DNA of 64,000 nt, from positions 248,001-312,000 of the forward strand of contig JAPLDF010000075.1 of NCBI GenBank assembly GCA_026391835.1. Direction: 5' to 3'. Position numbers and translations under genes: made by a program. Below the pieces are notes generated by a model, which was given only the letters and a program-made list of their open reading frames with translations, had not been told where the DNA came from and searched no databases. This DNA is from Bacteroidota bacterium. GTDB lineage: Bacteria; Bacteroidota; Bacteroidia; Bacteroidales; FEN-979. Shown here in pieces: positions 59,936 through 64,000 of this stretch. Position 1 is the first letter of the stretch; each line of letters opens with the position of its first letter.

Positions 59936-61729
59936 TTAGTATCTCTTCCGGGGCGTGTAGTGGGTGTGCAGTAATTCGTGTGATTTGTGCCCCAGCGGTT
60001 TTTCGAGGAATTCTTTGTAGATCTCGGCAATTTCGGGGTTTTCGTGTGATTTACGGATCGGCATGCCCAGATCCTCTTCGTAGATGGCCATTTTGCGTTT
60101 GGTGCGGATCTCCTTGTTGGTCGGTATCGGCTGGCCGCCACCGCCCAGGCAACCGCCCGGACAAGCCATCACTTCGATGAAATGATAGGTGGCTTTGCCG
60201 TCCCTCACATTCTGCATCAAAGTTTTAGCATGGGCCAGGCCATTCGCAACGGCGCATTTGAGTTCGACACCTTCGAGGAAACTCCACTCAGGCTTGACCT
60301 TTTCAATTTTAATGGTGGCTTCGCGCACTTCGTCTTCCGTTCCGCGAACAGGTACGATGTTCAGTCCATCGAAAGGCACTTCGCGACCGGTCACGATTTC
60401 ATAGGCGGTACGCAACGCTGCTTCCATGACACCCCCGGTTGAACCGAAAATGACAGCTGCCCCTGTGGATGATCCCATGAAACTGTCAAATTTCTCTTCG
60501 GGCAACTCTTCAAAATCAAGGCCTGCCTGTTTGATCATGATTCCAAGTTCACGGGTGGTCAGTACAAAATCGACATCCTTGTAACCGCTTGATCGCATCT
60601 CGGGACGGTTGGCTTCGAATTTCTTTGCCGTACATGGCATGATGGAAACGGAGACAATGTCTTTCGGGTTGATTTTGCGTTTCTGGGCATAATAGGTCTT
60701 GGCCAGGGCCCCGAACATCTGCTGCGGCGATTTGCAGGTGGAAAGGTTGGGGAGGTATTCCGGGAATGTATGTTCAATGAACTTGATCCAGCCAGGTGAA
60801 CAGGAGGTAGCCATTGGCAGGGAGACCGTCGGGTCTTTGTCAACAAGGGCCCTTTTCAGACGGGTAAGCAGTTCATGACCTTCTTCAATAATGGTGAGGT
60901 CGGCCGTGAAGTCGGTATCCAGCACGGAACTGAACCCCAGCCGCCTGAGCGCTGAAACCATCTTCCCGGTTACGATCTTGCCGGTGGCCATGCCAAGGGC
61001 TTCACCGAGCGCCACGCGCACGGCGGGTGCGGTTTGTACAACCACGTGTTTGGTAGGATCATAAATGGCATCCCAAACCTGGTCGATGTAGTTCCGTTCG
61101 ATCAGGGCGCCGGTCGGACAGCGGTTAACACACTGCCCGCAGTTGGTGCAGACCACCTCGAACAGCGAGTGCTCAAAAAAGGTGGAGATCTTCATCTTGT
61201 TGCCTTTGTATGCAACACCCAAAGCACTTACGCTCTGGAGCTCTTCGCAGGTGCGCACACAGCGCTGGCAACGGATACAGCGGCTGTCATCCTTGATGAT
61301 GGCTGTATTGAACATGTCGATGGTGTACTTTTTATCGGGAACCAGGTCAAGGAACAGGTGGTCGCCGGTAAGCATCTGAGATGCAAGTCCCTGGAGTTCG
61401 CAATTGCCGTTTTTATAACACTTGGTACAGTCGGCATTGTGCTCCGAAAGCAGCAGTTCAACAATATGCTTGCGGGCCATACGTACCTTCATGCTGTTGG
61501 TGTGGATCACCATTCCTTCAGCTGCAGGTGTTGCGCAGGATGCGGGGAGGTTCTTGACTTTTTCCTGTTCTACCACGCACACGCGGCAGTTCCCTGCAAC
61601 ACAGAGGTCTTCGTGGTAGCACAGGGTAGGAATATGGATATTGAGGTTGCGGGCTGCTTCAAGGATGGTGGCACCTTCATCAACCGTAACCTCGATACCG
61701 TCTATCGTGAGATTTATTTTTTTAGCCAT
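59936..61729 (-). CDS. hydA: HydA, catalytic subunit of NAD-linked [FeFe] hydrogenase
   Basis: 597 aa. Evolves or oxidises H2. Clusters in order: N-terminal [2Fe-2S] (Cys37, 48, 51, 65), His-ligated [4Fe-4S] (His97, Cys101, 104, 110), two ferredoxin-type [4Fe-4S] (Cys151, 154, 157, 161 and Cys194, 197, 200, 204), then the H-cluster motifs TSCSPGW (308-314), MPCTAKK (364-370) and EVMACPGGCLGGGGQP (519 on), and a small-subunit-like end (FLEKPLG). Length and order fit HndD/HydA subunits of the trimeric NADH-dependent group. In the first motif, Ser311 stands where TSCCPGW has the second Cys; I recall this variant being common in the NAD-linked group. Last gene of hydCBA, followed by a terminator. 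Confidence 0.93.
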   Translation of the reverse strand: MAKKINLTIDGIEVTVDEGATILEAARNLNIHIPTLCYHEDLCVAGNCRVCVVEQEKVKNLPASCATPAAEGMVIHTNSMKVRMARKHIVELLLSEHNADCTKCYKNGNCELQGLASQMLTGDHLFLDLVPDKKYTIDMFNTAIIKDDSRCIRCQRCVRTCEELQSVSALGVAYKGNKMKISTFFEHSLFEVVCTNCGQCVNRCPTGALIERNYIDQVWDAIYDPTKHVVVQTAPAVRVALGEALGMATGKIVTGKMVSALRRLGFSSVLDTDFTADLTIIEEGHELLTRLKRALVDKDPTVSLPMATSCSPGWIKFIEHTFPEYLPNLSTCKSPQQMFGALAKTYYAQKRKINPKDIVSVSIMPCTAKKFEANRPEMRSSGYKDVDFVLTTRELGIMIKQAGLDFEELPEEKFDSFMGSSTGAAVIFGSTGGVMEAALRTAYEIVTGREVPFDGLNIVPVRGTEDEVREATIKIEKVKPEWSFLEGVELKCAVANGLAHAKTLMQNVRDGKATYHFIEVMACPGGCLGGGGQPIPTNKEIRTKRKMAIYEEDLGMPIRKSHENPEIAEIYKEFLEKPLGHKSHELLHTHYTPRKRY

Positions 61730-61762
61730 ATCTTGTTGTTATATTTTCTTGTGAATACTGAA

Positions 61763-62929
61763 TTAGTAAATCATTTCTTCCTTGAAGTTGTTGACAATGG
61801 AGGAGAATGAATTGGCTACGGATTGACCCAGGCCGCATTTTGCAGTAATTTTCATGCTCTCGCTCAGCTTCATGAGCTGGTCAAGATACACTGCTTTCTT
61901 TTCGCCTTTTTTCACGGCAACGATTCCCTTGAGCAATTGCTGGCATCCGACACGGCATGGTGTGCACTGGCCGCAGGATTCTTCTTCAAAGAATTCGAGG
62001 TAGTTGTGCAGCACGTTGTACATGGACCGCGAACTGTTGAAGATCATCATGGAGCCGCCGGTAGGTACTCCTTCAAAGCCAATGACCGTGTCCTTGAATT
62101 TTTTGCGCGGTACGCAGAAACCTGACGCACCTCCGACCTGTACGGCCTTGGTGTCGCCATCGCCGAATTCATCAACAAAACGATCGAGAGGCATGCCGAG
62201 TTCAAGTTCATAAATCCCTGGGATGGGGGTATCGCCAGACACGGAAAAAACCTTTGAACCGCGTGAGTCGGTGGTGCCGAGCTGCTTATATTGATCGGGA
62301 CCGAGACGCATGATCATGAGCACATTCACGAATGTTTCTACGTTGTTGATGACCGTGGGTTTTTTCATGAAACCGCTGGTGGTAGGGTAGGGGGGCTTGT
62401 TGCGGGGTTCACCGCGTCCGCCTTCCATTGATTCAAACAGGGCACTCTCTTCACCGCAGATATAGGCACCTGAGCCCATCCTGATCTCAATGGGGAAATC
62501 GAGGCCAAGCATTTTAGCATGTTCGTGATAAATTGCCAGCTCCTTCATCAACTCGGGAACCATGAACTTGTACTCTCCGCGGAGGTACATCAAACCTTTT
62601 TTCGCACCGATCACCCGGCCGCAAATCGCCATTCCCGAAAACACCTTGCGCGGGACCCGTAGTAAAATCTCACGGTCTTTAAAGGTTCCCGGTTCGCCTT
62701 CATCGGCATTGCATACTACATATTTTTCATCACCGGGTGTTTCGGCGGTATATTTCCATTTCATGGCTGTCGGAAATCCGGCACCACCGCGGCCGCGAAG
62801 GCCTGACTCCAGAATGTCTTTAAGGATTTCCTCGTTGGTCCGCTCAAGTGTGGTAGCTAAAACCTTGTATTTTTCGTTGGAATATTCCCCGAAGATTAAG
62901 TCAACTCTTTTAAGGGTTTGTTCTGACAT
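61763..62929 (-). CDS. hydB: HydB, NuoF-like NAD(H)-binding flavoprotein subunit
   Basis: 388 aa. FMN site GRGGAGFP (46-53), ADEGEPG (75-81), NADH site GAYICGEESAL (154-164), and C-terminal [4Fe-4S] site Cys319, 322, 325 and 365 (CGQCTPCR). An AGGAG ribosome site precedes ATG 62929. Compared with the larger HydB/HndC subunits of bifurcating enzymes (about 600 aa), it lacks both the N-terminal thioredoxin-like [2Fe-2S] domain and the C-terminal two-[4Fe-4S] domain. This suggests simple NADH:H2 chemistry without ferredoxin, as reported for some syntrophs; inference. Gap of 33 nt to hydA. Confidence 0.93.
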   Translation of the reverse strand: MSEQTLKRVDLIFGEYSNEKYKVLATTLERTNEEILKDILESGLRGRGGAGFPTAMKWKYTAETPGDEKYVVCNADEGEPGTFKDREILLRVPRKVFSGMAICGRVIGAKKGLMYLRGEYKFMVPELMKELAIYHEHAKMLGLDFPIEIRMGSGAYICGEESALFESMEGGRGEPRNKPPYPTTSGFMKKPTVINNVETFVNVLMIMRLGPDQYKQLGTTDSRGSKVFSVSGDTPIPGIYELELGMPLDRFVDEFGDGDTKAVQVGGASGFCVPRKKFKDTVIGFEGVPTGGSMMIFNSSRSMYNVLHNYLEFFEEESCGQCTPCRVGCQQLLKGIVAVKKGEKKAVYLDQLMKLSESMKITAKCGLGQSVANSFSSIVNNFKEEMIY

Positions 62930-62956
62930 GACTGTTTCTCCTATTTTCTATGAATG

Positions 62957-63424
62957 TTATTTTTTATTGACGTATTCGCTGATGATGTCATGCACCTTTT
63001 CGGGCGTAAGGCCGCTGTATGGCGTGTCGTTGATCAGCATGGCCGGTCCTTCGTGGCACCAGCCCAGGCAGTTGGTCTCAAGAAGGGTGAACCTCTTGTT
63101 TGGCGTGGTTTCTCCTACCTTGATTTTCAGCATGTCTTCAAGGGTTTGAATGATGGTTTTTTTACCATGCATGTCACAGGTAATTGTTTTGCATACCCTG
63201 ATGACATATTCCCCCCGGGGTTCGGTATCGAGAAAGGAATAAAAGGTAGCTGTTCCGTATACCTGCGCAGCGGAAAGGTCTAACTCTTTGGCAATGTCAG
63301 TCATGCAGGTGTCGGACAGGTAATTGTTTCTTGCGACAACACCTTGCAGAATTGGAAGCAAACTGGCCCTTTCCCGGCCATATTTGTCTGCTAATTCCTG
63401 GATCAATGATTTGCAATCAGTCAT
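62957..63424 (-). CDS. hydC: HydC, NuoE-like thioredoxin-fold [2Fe-2S] subunit
   Basis: 155 aa, the usual length. The [2Fe-2S] ligands are Cys78, Cys83 (CKTITCDMHG), Cys119 and Cys123 (TNCLGWC); helical N-terminus AAQVYGTATFYSFL is typical of NuoE. Transfers electrons between HydB flavin and HydA. First gene of the operon; 27 nt to hydB. Confidence 0.93.
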   Translation of the reverse strand: MTDCKSLIQELADKYGRERASLLPILQGVVARNNYLSDTCMTDIAKELDLSAAQVYGTATFYSFLDTEPRGEYVIRVCKTITCDMHGKKTIIQTLEDMLKIKVGETTPNKRFTLLETNCLGWCHEGPAMLINDTPYSGLTPEKVHDIISEYVNKK

Positions 63425-63505
63425 AAAATATATTTTAAATTGTTAATATATAGTGTTTTGTGCTTCGTTTTACGGTCATTGTGAAAACATTAACAAATTT
63501 CCCTG

Positions 63506-63513
63506 CAAATGTA
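63506..63513 (-). promoter_or_regulatory. -7-like box of the hyd operon
   Basis: TACATTTG on the minus strand, 82 nt upstream of ATG 63424, matches TAnnTTTG. No good -33 TTG at the usual distance was found, so support is limited. The leader would be about 75 nt and AT-rich. Confidence 0.4.
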
Positions 63514-63686
63514 TTATTTTTCTTTGTTATTTATTTAACAGGCTCAGGCAATTTATTGCATTTTCATTAATTTATACGTAGTCTAAATTGCTGAATATTC
63601 TATTCCCGCCTACATCAAGGACCTTACCTGTACGTTGCCGTGGTCTGTGTTCCCTGGGTTTCACCCGCGGTTATTGGGATGATGTT

Positions 63687-63805
63687 GTCTTAAAAGTCAA
63701 ATTTCACCGCTAAGACGCCAAGACGCGAAAAATAAAATTATTGATAATCAATTCTTTGCGTCTTGGCGGCTTCGCGGTGAACATAAGGTTTCATGCTTTT
63801 AAGAC
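63687..63805. repeat. GCGTCTT palindromic element, full copy with outer arms
   Basis: Outer arms GTCTTAAAAG (63687) and CTTTTAAGAC (63796) are perfect inverses; inner arms TTCACCGCTAAGACGCCAAG and TTTGCGTCTTGGCGGC. Loop is AT-rich. Same family as 39611-39688 and 56415-56467. In the 517-nt gap between hydC and truA; nothing else was recognised in the remainder apart from the promoter boxes. Confidence 0.8.
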
Positions 63806-63941
63806 AGCCTCTATGTCATACATGATCATCATATTTATTATGAAAAGTTGCACGGAGAGGGGAGCATCTGCCGGATACGTTTTGAGAAGGAATCCGGGAT
63901 GGGCAAATTTTCTTACATTTGCGGGGAACAGCATATTCCGG

Positions 63942-64000
63942 ATGAGCTACCACCGATATTTTCTCCGCCTGGCCTATGACGGGACCCGTTTTCATGGCTG
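63942..64000 (+). CDS. truA: TruA, tRNA pseudouridine(38-40) synthase (3' truncated by window)
   Basis: Only 19 codons plus two bases are present: MSYHRYFLRLAYDGTRFHG, with the next codon beginning TG (W in the family). YxLxLAYDGTxFHG is the N-terminal signature of TruA, which makes pseudouridine in the tRNA anticodon stem-loop. A TACATTTG box at 63914-63921 lies 20 nt upstream. Divergent from hydC. Confidence 0.85.
   Translation, partial: MSYHRYFLRLAYDGTRFHG

Noticed and set aside
59746-60180. 144-codon ORF through the 53-bp repeat and terminator
   Set aside because: It runs through the tandem repeat, terminator and the end of hydA in antisense.
61034-61810. 258-codon ORF on the plus strand
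   Set aside because: Antisense to hydA, whose motifs are unambiguous; no start signals or family.

Overview
The window comes from a Bacteroidota genome, most likely an anaerobic, H2-producing member of the Bacteroidales or a relative. The reasons are the many secreted proteins with a type IX secretion (T9SS) C-terminal sorting tail (YPNP/NHPNPF start), Bacteroidota-type promoters (TTG about 20 nt upstream of TAnnTTTG), GxxExxY-family genes in repeat cassettes, and an NAD-linked [FeFe] hydrogenase operon. No rRNA, tRNA or CRISPR array was seen. Most genes are GC-moderate (about 50%); the two DUF262 genes at 47.8-51.8 kb are clearly AT-rich.

Layout. 0-10.3 kb: 3' part of a TPR/membrane adenylate cyclase, a T9SS-exported beta-propeller protein with a cohesin-like module, a transglutaminase-fold lipoprotein, a GxxExxY cassette with a decayed second copy, and a GH31 alpha-glucosidase with an array of about 26 heptamers just upstream. 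10.6-39.4 kb: a same-strand block of surface or secreted proteins: a small tail-anchored protein, a T9SS protein, a dockerin-like protein, a one-cohesin T9SS protein, a four-cohesin protein, and a giant beta-helix adhesin of about 6,200 codons. The giant gene is split by two tandem modules whose lengths are not multiples of three. It is preceded by a degenerate receiver protein with a sigma-54-type promoter and paired enhancer-like palindromes. 39.6-46 kb: an AddB/AddA-like nuclease-helicase pair. 46.4-52 kb: a hypothetical gene, a DNA methyltransferase and the AT-rich DUF262 / DUF262-DUF1524 pair. 52-57.2 kb: sbcC, sbcD and a SMUG2-type uracil-DNA glycosylase. 57.4-59.3 kb: a SLATT-like two-TM protein and an amidohydrolase. 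59.9-63.4 kb: hydC-hydB-hydA with terminator. 63.94 kb: start of truA, cut by the window edge.

How they fit. The 10.9-38.9 kb block looks like a set of surface proteins that could assemble through cohesin-dockerin-like contacts, with T9SS exporting at least three members. The 39.8-57.2 kb half is rich in DNA-processing functions (end resection, SbcCD, uracil repair) into which a modification-dependent restriction-like DUF262 pair appears to have been inserted. HydABC would dispose of NADH electrons as H2 during fermentation. Intergenic spaces are unusually rich in palindromic and tandem repeats, several of one dispersed family.
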